From Nocardia cyriacigeorgica (GTDB taxonomy: Bacteria; Actinomycetota; Actinomycetes; Mycobacteriales; Mycobacteriaceae), in contig NZ_JAAGVC010000010.1 in assembly GCF_010858045.1 (NCBI RefSeq), positions 105,502 through 169,501 on the forward strand: a stretch of 64,000 bases of DNA. The letters are read 5' to 3'. This document shows, one piece after another, positions 46,978 to 56,638 of this stretch. Position 1 is the first letter of the stretch, and every line of letters begins with the position of its first letter. Below the pieces are notes generated by a model that worked only from the letters and a program-made list of their open reading frames with translations, had not been told where the DNA came from and did no database searches. The translations under genes were made by a program, and so were the position numbers.

Positions 46978-47955
46978 ATGACCGGCTTTTTGCTACGACG
47001 TGCGCTCAACTATGTCGTGCTGTTGCTGCTGGCGTCATTCCTCACGTTCAGCCTGGCGTCACTGACCTTTCGCCCGCTCGACAGCCTGGAACAGCGCAAT
47101 CCGCGGCCGCCGCAATCGGTGATCGATGCCAAGGCCGAGGAACTGCACCTGAACGAGCCGATCCCGCAGCGCTATCTCACCTGGATCAAGGGCATCCCGC
47201 AAGGAGATTTCGGCACCACCCTCGCCGGGCAGCCGGTGAGCGAGGAATTGCCGCGCCGGGTGGGAGTCTCGCTGCGGTTGCTGATCATCGGTTCGATCGT
47301 CGGCACCGTGCTCGGCGTGCTGATCGGTGCGGCCGGGGCGATCCGGCAATACAAATTCAGCGACTACTTCACCACGATCGTGTCGCTGCTGATTCTGTCC
47401 ACACCGGTCTTCCTGCTCGCGACGCTGTTGAAATACGGTGCGCTGGAGATCAATTCGATGACCGGGCAGCAGATCTTCCTCTACACCGGCGAGACCTCGG
47501 CGAGCACGATCGAAGGCTTCGGTGCGCAGCTGGTGGACCGGCTCCAGCATCTGGTGCTGCCGACGCTGACGCTTGCGCTCGGCGGTATGGCCGGTTACAG
47601 CCGCTACCAGCGCAACGCCATGCTCGACGTGCTGCAGAGCGATTTCATCCGCACCGCCCGCGCCAAGGGGCTGACCAGGAGCAAGGCTCTCTACAAACAC
47701 GGCCTGCGCACCGCGCTGATCCCGATGGCCACGCTGTTCGCCTACAGCCTCGGTGGACTCATCACCGGCGCCACCTTCACCGAGAAGATCTTCGGCTGGC
47801 ACGGCGTTGGTGAATGGCTGGTCGATTCGATCAATGCCCAGGACCTGTACGTCGTGGTCACGGTGACGGCGTTCGCGGGTCTGGTGGTGCTGGTGTCGGG
47901 GCTGTTGTCCGACATCGTGTACGCGATTCTCGATCCCAGGGTGCGTGTGGGATGA
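46978..47955 (+). CDS. Peptide ABC transporter permease (OppB/DppB-type)
   Basis: 325 residues with six membrane segments. The typical start is MTGFLLRRALNYVVLLLLAS. The cytoplasmic EAA loop is YQRNAMLDVLQSDFIRTARAKGL, and the end is SDIVYAILDPRVRVG. It is the first gene of a five-gene transporter operon. ATG 46978 is preceded by GAGGGGA; the frame is open upstream but without the family start. The protein pairs with the next permease to form the membrane channel. Confidence 0.93.
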   Translation: MTGFLLRRALNYVVLLLLASFLTFSLASLTFRPLDSLEQRNPRPPQSVIDAKAEELHLNEPIPQRYLTWIKGIPQGDFGTTLAGQPVSEELPRRVGVSLRLLIIGSIVGTVLGVLIGAAGAIRQYKFSDYFTTIVSLLILSTPVFLLATLLKYGALEINSMTGQQIFLYTGETSASTIEGFGAQLVDRLQHLVLPTLTLALGGMAGYSRYQRNAMLDVLQSDFIRTARAKGLTRSKALYKHGLRTALIPMATLFAYSLGGLITGATFTEKIFGWHGVGEWLVDSINAQDLYVVVTVTAFAGLVVLVSGLLSDIVYAILDPRVRVG

Positions 47956-48022
47956 GCGTCAGGCCCGAAGGAGGCAGCTTGCGTAACCACGTAGGGCCCG
48001 GGAATCCCACCATGGGGGCAGC

Positions 48023-48940
48023 GTGACCGAAGCCGAGATCATCGTCCAGGGCGCCCCCGAGGTCGCCGCGACCGGGCGACGCAAGCTGGTATGGCGCCGT
48101 TTCCTGCGCAACAAACCCGCCGTGGCCGGCGCGGTCATCCTGGTGCTGTTGTTCATCGTGAGTTTCGCGCTGCCGCCGTTTCTGCCCTACGACTACCAGC
48201 AGCTCGATTACACGGCGCTGCTGAAACCGCCGAGCCCGGAGCATCCGTTCGGCACCACCCAGATCGGCCAGGACGTGCTCGCGCAGACGCTGCGCGGCCT
48301 CCAGAAATCGCTGATCATCGGGTTCTGCGTGGCCATCATCTCCACCACCATCGCCGCACTCGCCGGTTCCATCGCCGGACTGCTCGGCGGCTGGACCGAC
48401 CGGGCCATCATGTGGTTCGTCGATCTGCTGCTCGTGGTGCCGAGCTTCATCATCATCGCCCTGTTCGCCCCGCGCACGAAGGGCAGCGGCTCGATTCTGC
48501 TGCTGATCCTGCTGCTGGCGCTGTTCGGCTGGATGATCAGCGCGCGGATCGTGCGCGGGTTGACGTTGAGCCTGCGCGAACGCGAATTCGTCCGCGCCGC
48601 ACGATATATGGGCGCACCCACGCGCACGGTGATCCTCAGCCATATCGTGCCGAACATCGCCTCGATCCTGATCATCGACACCACCCTCACCGTCGGCGCA
48701 TCGATCATGGCCGAGACCGGGCTCAGCTTCCTCGGCTTCGGTGTGCAGCCGCCGGATGTCTCGCTCGGCTCGCTGATCGCCTCTGGCACCAAATCCGCGC
48801 TGACCTACCCGTGGCTGTTCCTGTTCGCCGGTGGGCTGCTGATCATCACGGTGTTGTGCGCGAATCTGGTGGGTGACGGGCTGCGCGACGCATTCGATCC
48901 GAGTGCGAAGCGGGCCAGGTCGCGGAAGGCGAAGGCATGA
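48023..48940 (+). CDS. Peptide ABC transporter permease (OppC/DppC-type)
   Basis: 305 residues: N-terminal cytoplasmic tail, then six membrane segments with the OppC signature [19 protein letters not shown]. The EAA loop is [30 protein letters not shown] 48023 starts 67 bases after the previous stop. Its end overlaps the ATPase gene in ATGA, which indicates coupling. Confidence 0.93.
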   Translation: MTEAEIIVQGAPEVAATGRRKLVWRRFLRNKPAVAGAVILVLLFIVSFALPPFLPYDYQQLDYTALLKPPSPEHPFGTTQIGQDVLAQTLRGLQKSLIIGFCVAIISTTIAALAGSIAGLLGGWTDRAIMWFVDLLLVVPSFIIIALFAPRTKGSGSILLLILLLALFGWMISARIVRGLTLSLREREFVRAARYMGAPTRTVILSHIVPNIASILIIDTTLTVGASIMAETGLSFLGFGVQPPDVSLGSLIASGTKSALTYPWLFLFAGGLLIITVLCANLVGDGLRDAFDPSAKRARSRKAKA

Positions 48941-50820
48941 GTACTGACACCACGTCCGTCGCGCAGACGCCGCCGGAGAAGTCCGCCGCCGCGCCGCTGC
49001 TCGAAGTGACCGACCTGCGCGTCTCCTTTCCCAGCGAAGAGGGCCGCGTCGATGCCGTGCGCGGGGTGAGCTACACCGTCAACGACCGGGAAGTGCTGGC
49101 GATCGTCGGCGAATCCGGTTCGGGCAAGTCGGTGTCGTCGCTGGCGGTGATGGGCCTGCTGCCCGAGCAGGCCAGGATCAACGGTTCGATCCGGCTGCGC
49201 GGACGTGAGCTGCTGGGGCTGGGCGACAAGCAGCTGTCCAAGCTGCGCGGCAGCTCGATCAGCATGGTCTTCCAAGACCCGCTCTCGGCGTTGACCCCGG
49301 TGTACCGGGTGGGCGATCAGATCGCCGAGGCGCTGCTGGCGCACGGCGCGATGAACAAGGCCGACGCCGCGAAGCGGGCCGTCGAACTGCTCGATCTGGT
49401 GGGCATTCCCGACCCGGAAGTGCGCGCGAAGGCGTTCCCGCACGAATTCTCCGGCGGTATGCGCCAGCGGGTGGTGATCGCGATGGCGATCGCCAACGAT
49501 CCGGCGCTGATCATCTGCGACGAACCGACGACCGCGCTCGACGTCACCGTGCAGAAGCAGATCCTCAACCTGCTGCGCAAGGCTCGCGACATCACCGGCG
49601 CGGGCGTCATCATGATCACCCACGACATGGGCATCGCCGCCACCCTCGCCGACCGGGTCGCGGTCATGTACGCCGGCAGAATCGTCGAAACCGCCGCCAC
49701 CGCAGAGCTGTTCAACACCCCCCGGATGCCGTACACGGTGGGTCTGCTCGGCTCCATCCCCCGCATGGACGGCCCGGCCCGCGCCCCGCTCATCCCGATC
49801 GTCGGCGCGCCGCCCGCCATGCACGCCCTGCCGCCGGGCTGCTCGTTCGCCCCGCGCTGCCCCATCTCCATCGACGACTGCCGCGCCGCCGAACCACCAC
49901 TGGAACGCACCGGACCCGGGCATTCCGCCGCCTGCATCCGCACCTCGGAGGTGGGTTCGGCGGAGCTGTTCGAGGCCTACCGCCGCGAGATCAGCGAGCC
50001 GGAGCAGATCGCCGACACCGAACCCGACGTGGTGTTGCGGGTGACCGACCTGGTGAAAACCTTCCCGATCACCTCGGGTGTGGTGTTGCGCCGGCGCACG
50101 GGCGAAGTGCGCGCCGTCGACGGCATCAGCTTCGAAGTCCGCAAGGGCCGGACGCTGGCGCTGGTGGGCGAATCCGGTTCCGGGAAATCCACCACCCTCA
50201 CCCAGATCCTGGATCTGGTGCGCCCCGAAGCCGGCCGCATCGAAATCCTCGGCACCGACGTCGCGACCCTGACCAAGGCCCGCAAACGCGAGATCCGCCG
50301 CAAGATGCAGATCGTCTTCCAGGACCCCACCGCGTCTCTCGATCCGCGCCTGCCCATCCACGACGCCATCGCCGAACCGCTGCGCATCGATGGCCGCCCG
50401 CGCGCCGAAATCGCCCGCCGGGTACCGCAACTGCTCGAACAGGTGGGTCTGCGCCCCGAACACGCCGACCGCTACCCCGCCGACTTCTCCGGCGGCCAGA
50501 AACAACGCATCAGCATCGCCCGCGCCCTCGCCCTCGACCCGGAACTGCTCGTCCTCGACGAACCGGTCTCCTCCCTCGACGTCTCCATTCAGGCCGGCGT
50601 CCTGAACCTGCTACGCGACCTGCAAACCGAACGCGGCCTGTCCTACCTGTTCGTCTCCCACGACCTGTCGGTGGTCCGCAACCTGGCCCACGACATCGCG
50701 GTCATGTACCGCGGCAAGATCGTCGAATCCGGACCGGCGGAACAGATCTTCGGCAACCCTGAACACGAGTACACCCGGACTTTGATCGACGCGGTGCCCG
50801 AACCCGTCGTGAGCCGATAG
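48937..50820 (+). CDS. Peptide ABC transporter, fused double ATPase (OppD-OppF)
   Basis: 627 residues containing two complete ABC ATPase domains in one chain. The first (about 22-270) has Walker A GESGSGKS (58-65), signature SGGMRQR and Walker [14 protein letters not shown]. An Opp C-terminal Cys motif follows ([10 protein letters not shown]). The second domain has Walker A from residue 411, FSGGQKQR and [12 protein letters not shown]. It supplies both nucleotide sites for the permease pair. Start ATG 48937 overlaps the oppC stop by four bases. Confidence 0.95.
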   Translation: MSTDTTSVAQTPPEKSAAAPLLEVTDLRVSFPSEEGRVDAVRGVSYTVNDREVLAIVGESGSGKSVSSLAVMGLLPEQARINGSIRLRGRELLGLGDKQLSKLRGSSISMVFQDPLSALTPVYRVGDQIAEALLAHGAMNKADAAKRAVELLDLVGIPDPEVRAKAFPHEFSGGMRQRVVIAMAIANDPALIICDEPTTALDVTVQKQILNLLRKARDITGAGVIMITHDMGIAATLADRVAVMYAGRIVETAATAELFNTPRMPYTVGLLGSIPRMDGPARAPLIPIVGAPPAMHALPPGCSFAPRCPISIDDCRAAEPPLERTGPGHSAACIRTSEVGSAELFEAYRREISEPEQIADTEPDVVLRVTDLVKTFPITSGVVLRRRTGEVRAVDGISFEVRKGRTLALVGESGSGKSTTLTQILDLVRPEAGRIEILGTDVATLTKARKREIRRKMQIVFQDPTASLDPRLPIHDAIAEPLRIDGRPRAEIARRVPQLLEQVGLRPEHADRYPADFSGGQKQRISIARALALDPELLVLDEPVSSLDVSIQAGVLNLLRDLQTERGLSYLFVSHDLSVVRNLAHDIAVMYRGKIVESGPAEQIFGNPEHEYTRTLIDAVPEPVVSR

Positions 50821-50830
50821 GAGGTTTGCC

Positions 50831-52507
50831 GTGCGGATCCACTCGCTCGGTATACGTGTGGCCGTTGCGGCCGTCGCGACCGGTCTGGTCCTGTCCGGAT
50901 GCTCGAGTTCGGATGACCCGGCACCGGGCGCCGAGGTCGCCGCGCTCGGGACCTCCAACGACATCAATCCGCGCGATGTCTCCGAGCTGCGCGACGGCGG
51001 AAACCTGCGACTGGCGTTGAGTTCATTTCCCGAGCAGTGGAACGCGCTGCACATCGACTCCGACGGCGAGGTCAGCGCGGTCGAACGTCCGCTGATGCCC
51101 CGTGCGTTCCACACCAGCGCCTCGGGTGAGCTTTCGGTCAATACCGACTACTTCACCAGCGTCGAACTCACGGACACCGATCCGCAGCGGGTCGTCTACA
51201 CCATCAATCCCGAAGCTGTCTGGTCCGACGGGACGCCGATCACCTGGGAGGATATGCGGTCGCAGGCCGCGGCTCTGAGTGGGGAGAACCCCGAATACCT
51301 GATCAAGATGACATTCGGTTTCGACCGGGTCGAGAAGGTGGAGCGCGGCGTCGACGATCGTCAGGCGATCATCACCTTCAAGGAGCATTACGCCGATTGG
51401 CAGGGCCAGTTCGCGGGTGAGGCATTCCTGCTGCCCGCCTCGGTGACCAGCACGCCCGAGGCTTTCAACAAGAGTCAGCTCGACGGTCTCGGCCTTTCGG
51501 CGGGCCCGTTCATCATCCAGTCCGTGGACAAAGCGCAAGGCCGGGTCGTGCTCGGTCGTAATCCGAAATGGTGGGGCGAGACCCCCAAGCTCGACACCAT
51601 CACCTTTACCGTGCTGGCGAGCGAGGCGGTGATCCCGGCCTTGCAGAACAATGAGATCGATGCGGTCGGTATCGCCAGTATCGACGATATGCGCACCGCG
51701 CAGAGCACCCCCGGTGTGCAGATCCGGCGTGCGCCGGGCAACAGCTGGTCGCACCTGACCTTCAATGGTGCGCCGGGCTCGAATTTGGAAGACCCGCGGG
51801 TACGGGTCGCGATTTCGAAGGCTATCGACCGCAAGGGTATTGCGGTCGCCATGCAGAACGGTCTCGTGGCGAATCCTCAACCACTCAACAACCATGTGTA
51901 CGTGCAGGGGCAGGTGGGCTATCAGGACAACAGCCTGCCGTTCGATCCGGAAGCCGCGGCGCGCGAACTCGACGAACTCGGGTGGAAGCTCAACGGTGAG
52001 TTCCGGGAGAAGGACGGCCGCAGGCTCACCATCCGCGACGTCATGTACAACGCGCAGAGCTGGGTGCAGATCGCCCAGATCATCCAGCAGAACCTCGCGC
52101 AGATCGGCGTCGAACTCATCATCGACACCCGGCCAGGTCAGGGCCTGTTCACCGACGTATTCCAGCCCGGAAATTTCGATGCCGGGCAATGGGTGTGGTC
52201 GAGCGATGTCTTCGCGCTGAAGAACCTCCCGCAGGTCTACCGCTACGACCCGAACGATCTCCAAGGCAACTACGGTCGCATCGGCTCACCGGAAATCAAC
52301 GACCTCATCGACAAGGCCCTGGCCGAACTCGACCCGCAGAAGGCCATCCAGATCGCGAACGAGATCGATCGCAAGCTGTTCGAGATCGGTTTCTCGCTGC
52401 CGCTGGTCCAGTCGGCGGGTAACGTCGCGGTCCGCGCGGATCTCGCCAATTACGGCGCTCCCGGACTCGCGTCCTACGACTACACGAAAATCGGGTTCTT
52501 GAAGTGA
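50831..52507 (+). CDS. Peptide-binding lipoprotein (SBP_bac_5), first of two
   Basis: 558 residues. The signal peptide ends in the lipobox LSGC (Cys24), then a family-5 solute-binding fold with SDGTPITWEDM, YNAQSWVQIAQIIQQNLAQIG and a C-terminal ASYDYTKIGFLK. It delivers oligopeptides (or a related solute) to the permease. GTG 50831 lies ten bases after the ATPase stop, with GGAGG upstream. It is paralogous to the next gene, with long stretches of near-identical DNA (for example around 51905-52000). Confidence 0.93.
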   Translation: MRIHSLGIRVAVAAVATGLVLSGCSSSDDPAPGAEVAALGTSNDINPRDVSELRDGGNLRLALSSFPEQWNALHIDSDGEVSAVERPLMPRAFHTSASGELSVNTDYFTSVELTDTDPQRVVYTINPEAVWSDGTPITWEDMRSQAAALSGENPEYLIKMTFGFDRVEKVERGVDDRQAIITFKEHYADWQGQFAGEAFLLPASVTSTPEAFNKSQLDGLGLSAGPFIIQSVDKAQGRVVLGRNPKWWGETPKLDTITFTVLASEAVIPALQNNEIDAVGIASIDDMRTAQSTPGVQIRRAPGNSWSHLTFNGAPGSNLEDPRVRVAISKAIDRKGIAVAMQNGLVANPQPLNNHVYVQGQVGYQDNSLPFDPEAAARELDELGWKLNGEFREKDGRRLTIRDVMYNAQSWVQIAQIIQQNLAQIGVELIIDTRPGQGLFTDVFQPGNFDAGQWVWSSDVFALKNLPQVYRYDPNDLQGNYGRIGSPEINDLIDKALAELDPQKAIQIANEIDRKLFEIGFSLPLVQSAGNVAVRADLANYGAPGLASYDYTKIGFLK

Positions 52508-52554
52508 GGGCGCGTTCGCTCCGGTCACGCACGATCGAGCAGGAAGGTCAGATC

Positions 52555-54234
52555 ATGAGGAATCGGTTGCTGCGCAGACGAGTCGCGGTTCCACTGCTCG
52601 CGTTCAGCCTCATCGCGGCTGGTTGTGCGTCGAACGACAGCGATGCGCCGGAAGGCGCAGTCGCCGAGGTGGGCGCCACCAACGACATCAATCCGCACGA
52701 TGTGAGCGAGCTCCGGCCGGGCGGGAATCTGCGACTCGCGGTCTCGTCGTACCCGGCGAACTGGAACACGCTGTCCAATGACGGCAACGAGTACGACATC
52801 GGCGCGATCGAGCGGCCGATGATGCCGCGGGCCTACAAGATCGATGCCGCGGGCGAACTGTCGATCAATACCGATTACTTCACCGATATCCAGCTCACCA
52901 ATACCAATCCGCAGACGGTGGTCTACACCATCAACCCGAAGGCCGTCTGGTCCGATGGCACCCCGATCACCTGGGAAGACATCGCTTCCCAGGCCAACGC
53001 GCTCAGCGGAAGGGACAAAAGCTTCCTGATCGCGAGCACGATGGGCTTCGACCGGGTGGAGAAGGTAGAGCGGGGCGTAGACGACCGACAGGCGATCATC
53101 ACCTTCAACAAGCACTTCGCCGATTGGCGCGGACAATTCGCCGGCAATCAGTTCCTTTACCCGAAATCGGTTACCGCGACTCCCGAGGCGTTCAACCACA
53201 GCCTCGTCGACGAGATCAAAGTGACCGCGGGGCCGTTCATGGTGCAGTCCACCGACCGGGGGCAGGGTCGTATCGTGCTCGGCCGCAACCCGAACTGGTG
53301 GGGTGACAAGCCGGTTCTGGACACCATCACCTTCTCGGTGCTCGACAGCTCGGCCTACGTTCCTGCCCTGGCGAACAATGAACTCGACGCCGTCGGCCTC
53401 GCCACCCGCGACGACATGGAAACGGCCCGCAATACCGAGGGTGTGGCGATCCGCCGCGCACCGGGCAACAGTTGGTCGCATCTGACCTTCAATGGTGCAC
53501 CGGGTTCCATCCTCGAAGACCCGAAACTGCGCGTCGCGATCGCCAAGGGCATCGACCGCCAGGGCATTGCTACTGCTGTACAGAACGGGCTGGTGCAGGA
53601 CCCCAAACCGTTGAACAACCACATCTACTTGCAGGGGCAGGTCGGCTACCAGGACAACAGCCTGCCGTTCGATCCGGAAGCCGCCGCGCGCGAACTCGAC
53701 GAACTCGGGTGGAAGCTCAATGGCGACGTCCGGGAAAAGGACGGCCGCAAGCTCGAGATCCGCAATGTCATGTACAACGACGACACCTGGGTGCAGATCG
53801 CACAGATCATGCAGCAGAATCTCGCCCAGATCGGCGTCAAGATGAATATCGAAACCAAACCGGGCCGTGGATTCTTCACCGACGTCATCCAGCCCGGTAA
53901 TTTCGATGTCGGACTGTGGGTGTGGGTCGGTGACCCGTTCCCGCTCAGCAGCCTGAACCAGATCTACAGCTACAACCCGGAAGATTTGCAGGGCAACTAT
54001 GGCCGCATCGGCTCGCCCGAACTGAACGCTCTGATCGAGCAGACGATTTCGGAGCTCGACCCGAAGAAGGCGATCGAGCTGGCGAACCAGGTCGACCAGC
54101 AGGTCTGGCAGGAAGGGCATTCGCTTCCGCTGTTCCAGTCGGCAGGAAACGTCGGGGTACGCGCCGATCTCGCCAATTTCGGTGCCGCGGGCCTCGCCTC
54201 TCTGGACTACACGAAAATCGGCTTCCTGAAGTGA
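52555..54234 (+). CDS. Peptide-binding lipoprotein (SBP_bac_5), second of two
   Basis: 559 residues. Lipobox AAGC (Cys24) follows a basic signal sequence (MRNRLLRRRV). The family-5 fold is collinear with the preceding gene, and it ends SLDYTKIGFLK, almost as the first copy does. ATG 52555 has AGGAAGG eight bases upstream; the frame extends upstream without a signal sequence. Two binding proteins with one transporter suggest broadened or divided substrate range. Its TGA overlaps the GTG of the next gene. Confidence 0.93.
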   Translation: MRNRLLRRRVAVPLLAFSLIAAGCASNDSDAPEGAVAEVGATNDINPHDVSELRPGGNLRLAVSSYPANWNTLSNDGNEYDIGAIERPMMPRAYKIDAAGELSINTDYFTDIQLTNTNPQTVVYTINPKAVWSDGTPITWEDIASQANALSGRDKSFLIASTMGFDRVEKVERGVDDRQAIITFNKHFADWRGQFAGNQFLYPKSVTATPEAFNHSLVDEIKVTAGPFMVQSTDRGQGRIVLGRNPNWWGDKPVLDTITFSVLDSSAYVPALANNELDAVGLATRDDMETARNTEGVAIRRAPGNSWSHLTFNGAPGSILEDPKLRVAIAKGIDRQGIATAVQNGLVQDPKPLNNHIYLQGQVGYQDNSLPFDPEAAARELDELGWKLNGDVREKDGRKLEIRNVMYNDDTWVQIAQIMQQNLAQIGVKMNIETKPGRGFFTDVIQPGNFDVGLWVWVGDPFPLSSLNQIYSYNPEDLQGNYGRIGSPELNALIEQTISELDPKKAIELANQVDQQVWQEGHSLPLFQSAGNVGVRADLANFGAAGLASLDYTKIGFLK

Positions 54235-54899
54235 TTCCCGGATCAGGCCGGACCGAACATCCCCTGGCCTATCCGCTCACCGTCACGTTCGGCGCCCTCG
54301 CGGTCATCACCGCGTGGGCGCCGTTCGCCGATGTGGACCAGCTCAGTGCGCTGGCGGCGGTGGCGGTGGGGATCGTTGGGTATTCGGGGGTCCGCGTCGC
54401 GCGGGCGCTGGGGTGGCTCGGGAGCGGGGTGGGTGCGGACGAGACGCTTGCGGTGAAGCGGGTGCGTCAGCAGCATCGGCTGGTCAGCCGGTCGTGGCTG
54501 GAGTTCACGCACGGGCGCCGGACGTGCTGGCTGCCGGTGTATTTCGATCCGGCACTGATCACGTTGGTCGAGGCGACGGCCGAACTCGGGGAACGTTCGG
54601 TCCGGTTGGGTGAGGTTCGGCTCTTCCCGTCCGGCCGGGTACGCGACACCGAACCGCCGGGCCGCCTGATCGACAATCCATCGCGCCCTGACCCGGACGG
54701 CGTCACCCAGGCGCGAGCGGCGGCGTCACCCCTGCGGCGGCTGCTGCTGGACGCGCAATCGGTGGTCGCAGCTCCCTTCGCCGGCCTGTTCTGGATCTAC
54801 ATCGATGGCGGCGGTATCCCCGCCTTCACCGCCGCCACCTGCGTCGCCGCCGTCACCGCCACCTGGCTCTCGGCGATCCGCGGCTCCGACCCGAGCTGA
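54231..54899 (+). CDS. Small integral membrane protein coupled to the peptide transporter
   Basis: 222 residues: two hydrophobic segments near the N-terminus (about 14-33 and 36-60) and two near the C-terminus (about 178-215), with a basic soluble loop (QQHRLVSRSWLEFTHGRR) between. I do not recognise the family. GTG 54231 overlaps the previous stop in GTGA, so it is translated together with the second binding protein. This hints at a role in transporter assembly or in handling the imported peptide, which is inference only. Confidence 0.75.
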   Translation: MIPGSGRTEHPLAYPLTVTFGALAVITAWAPFADVDQLSALAAVAVGIVGYSGVRVARALGWLGSGVGADETLAVKRVRQQHRLVSRSWLEFTHGRRTCWLPVYFDPALITLVEATAELGERSVRLGEVRLFPSGRVRDTEPPGRLIDNPSRPDPDGVTQARAAASPLRRLLLDAQSVVAAPFAGLFWIYIDGGGIPAFTAATCVAAVTATWLSAIRGSDPS

Positions 54900-54962
54900 C
54901 GATCCGCAGGTCATCGCGGCGAATTCCGGCGGGCGTTCGCGGACTCCTGCGGCCAAGGAAAT

Positions 54963-54973
54963 TGGTCTGACCA
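54963..54973 (+). promoter_or_regulatory. FadR/GntR-type operator
   Basis: Perfect palindrome TGGTCTGACCA, 36 bases upstream of the GntR-family gene. TGGTCNGACCA is the core of FadR-subfamily operators such as that of E. coli FadR. A TTGACC at 54976-54981 right after it could be a -35 element, so autoregulation is expected. Confidence 0.65.
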
Positions 54974-55009
54974 CTTGACCTCCTGACCTTTCTGCCGCAG
55001 AGTGGGCTC

Positions 55010-55759
55010 ATGGCGTTGCAACCGGTGGTGAAGCGGTCGGTGTCGGCGGATGTGTTCGAGCAGATCGCCGACGATGTGCTGAGTGGGGAGTTGGCGCCGG
55101 GGACGGCGTTGCCCAGCGAGCGGCAGTTGGCGGAGGCGTTGGGGGTGTCACGGCCCGCGGTGCGGGAGGCGTTGCAGCGGTTGTCGGCGGCGGGGCTGGT
55201 GGCGGTGCGGCAGGGGGATGCGACGACGGTGCTGGATTATCGGCGCGGGGCCGGGCTCGAGGTGTTGCCTCGGCTGCTGGTGCGGGCGGGCGCGCTGGAT
55301 CCGGCGGTTGCCCGCAGCATTCTGGAGGCGCGGCTGCACAACGGGCCGAAGGTCGCCGAGCTCGCGGCCGCCAGGATCGCCGAGGAAGATGCCACGGAAC
55401 TGGCGAAAACCCTGACAGGCCTGGTGGATTCCATTTCCGAGTCGGAATCGGATCCGATCGCGCAGCAGCGGATCGCGCTGGAGTTCTGGGATCACCTCGT
55501 CGACGCCGCCGATTCGATCGTGTTCCGGCTGATGAACAACATGCTGCGGGCCGCGTATGAGCCTGCGCTCGCGGCGCTTGCCCCGATCATGTCCGCTGAG
55601 GTGGGCAATGTGGCGGGGTATCGAGAACTGGCCGACGCCGTCGTGGCGGGCAGGCCGCAGCAGGCCGCCGAACGAGCGCGAGCATTGCTCGAGCCGGCGA
55701 CCACTGCTCTGATCAGCGTCCTCGACGGACATCGAGCACTACCACGGGAATCATCATGA
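55010..55759 (+). CDS. FadR-subfamily GntR transcriptional regulator
   Basis: 249 residues. The winged helix at about 8-70 contains [31 protein letters not shown]. The C-terminal all-helical FCD domain (about 95-235) has the conserved Asp/His metal or ligand residues of this group (DHLVDAA, later GNVAGYREL). These regulators sense fatty acyl or carboxylate ligands. ATG 55010. Its TGA overlaps the ATG of the hydroxylase gene (ATGA), so the two are one unit. A canonical operator is directly upstream. Confidence 0.9.
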   Translation: MALQPVVKRSVSADVFEQIADDVLSGELAPGTALPSERQLAEALGVSRPAVREALQRLSAAGLVAVRQGDATTVLDYRRGAGLEVLPRLLVRAGALDPAVARSILEARLHNGPKVAELAAARIAEEDATELAKTLTGLVDSISESESDPIAQQRIALEFWDHLVDAADSIVFRLMNNMLRAAYEPALAALAPIMSAEVGNVAGYRELADAVVAGRPQQAAERARALLEPATTALISVLDGHRALPRESS

Positions 55760-56472
55760 CCACAGCTCAACCCCCAGAACCGGCATCGATCGAGGCCACC
55801 GCGCGCGCCAAGGTGCGCCGCGATGAACGCGCGCTGCGTCGCGGGCTCACCCTCGGCGCGGCGGCCCGTGAGTTCGTCCGGCATCCCTCGCCCTGGTTGA
55901 TCGGCCTCACCCTGCTCGCGGCGCTGACCGGCCGGATCATCGTCGGCGACTGGCAGCCGACCGACGCGCTGGTGCCTGCGGTCATGCTCGCGGTCTTCCC
56001 GATCTTCGAATGGGTCGTGCATGTGACCGTGCTGCATTGGCGCCCACGCACACTCGGCCCGATCCCGATCGACAGCGAGCTGGCCCGCAAACACCGTGAG
56101 CACCATGTGGATCCGCGCGATATCCCGCTGATCTTCATCCCGACGAAAACGCTGACCGTGCTGGTGGTGGTGCTGGTCGCGATTGCCCTGCTGGCCTTTC
56201 CGCGCCTCGGCCTCGGGCTGACGTTCCTGCTCACCATCACCGCGCTCGGCCTCGGCTACGAGTGGACCCACTACCTCATCCACACCGACTACAAGCCGAA
56301 ACACTCGCTCTACCGGGCCATCTGGCGCAATCACCGGCACCACCACTACAAGAACGAGCATTACTGGTTCACCGTCACCACCTCGGGCACCGCCGACCGG
56401 CTGTTCGGTACCGCGCCCGACCCGTCGCGAACCCCGACCTCCCCGACCGCGCGTCACCTGCACGCGACCTGA
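55756..56472 (+). CDS. Fatty acid hydroxylase/sterol desaturase-superfamily enzyme
   Basis: 238 residues with about four membrane segments and the His clusters of di-iron membrane oxygenases. These are His89/His94 (HVTVLH), His113/116/117 (HREHH), His172/176 (HYLIH) and His193-202 ([14 protein letters not shown]). It would hydroxylate or desaturate a lipid at the membrane; the substrate is unknown. It is coupled to the FadR-type regulator, which suggests control by fatty acids. Followed by an intrinsic terminator. Confidence 0.88.
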   Translation: MTTAQPPEPASIEATARAKVRRDERALRRGLTLGAAAREFVRHPSPWLIGLTLLAALTGRIIVGDWQPTDALVPAVMLAVFPIFEWVVHVTVLHWRPRTLGPIPIDSELARKHREHHVDPRDIPLIFIPTKTLTVLVVVLVAIALLAFPRLGLGLTFLLTITALGLGYEWTHYLIHTDYKPKHSLYRAIWRNHRHHHYKNEHYWFTVTTSGTADRLFGTAPDPSRTPTSPTARHLHAT

Positions 56473-56520
56473 GTCACCGCAGGTAGCGGACCGGTTCCGG
56501 CTACCGAACAGCCACCGCCG

Positions 56521-56553
56521 CGCCGGCACCTTCGAGAGGTGCCGGCGCTTTTT
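56521..56553 (+). terminator. Rho-independent terminator after the hydroxylase gene
   Basis: CGCCGGCACC (56521-56530) pairs perfectly with GGTGCCGGCG (56538-56547) around seven bases and is followed by CTTTTT. It is the clearest intrinsic terminator in the window. Confidence 0.9.
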
Positions 56554-56565
56554 CGTGTTCCGATC

Positions 56566-56596
56566 TTGACGGATGGATACCTTAGGGGGGTATGGT
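56566..56596 (+). promoter_or_regulatory. CsoR-like copper operator and promoter, MFS gene
   Basis: TTGACG (56566-56571) and TATGGT (56591-56596) are 19 bases apart. The spacer holds ATACCTTAGGGGGGTAT (56577-56593), a TACC...GGGGGTA dyad like CsoR-family operators. It is almost identical to the box at 58062-58078. Confidence 0.65.
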
Positions 56597-56638
56597 ACTG
56601 CGCAGTCGATACGGCTTCCGGAAGGGAAGGGACTTCTC

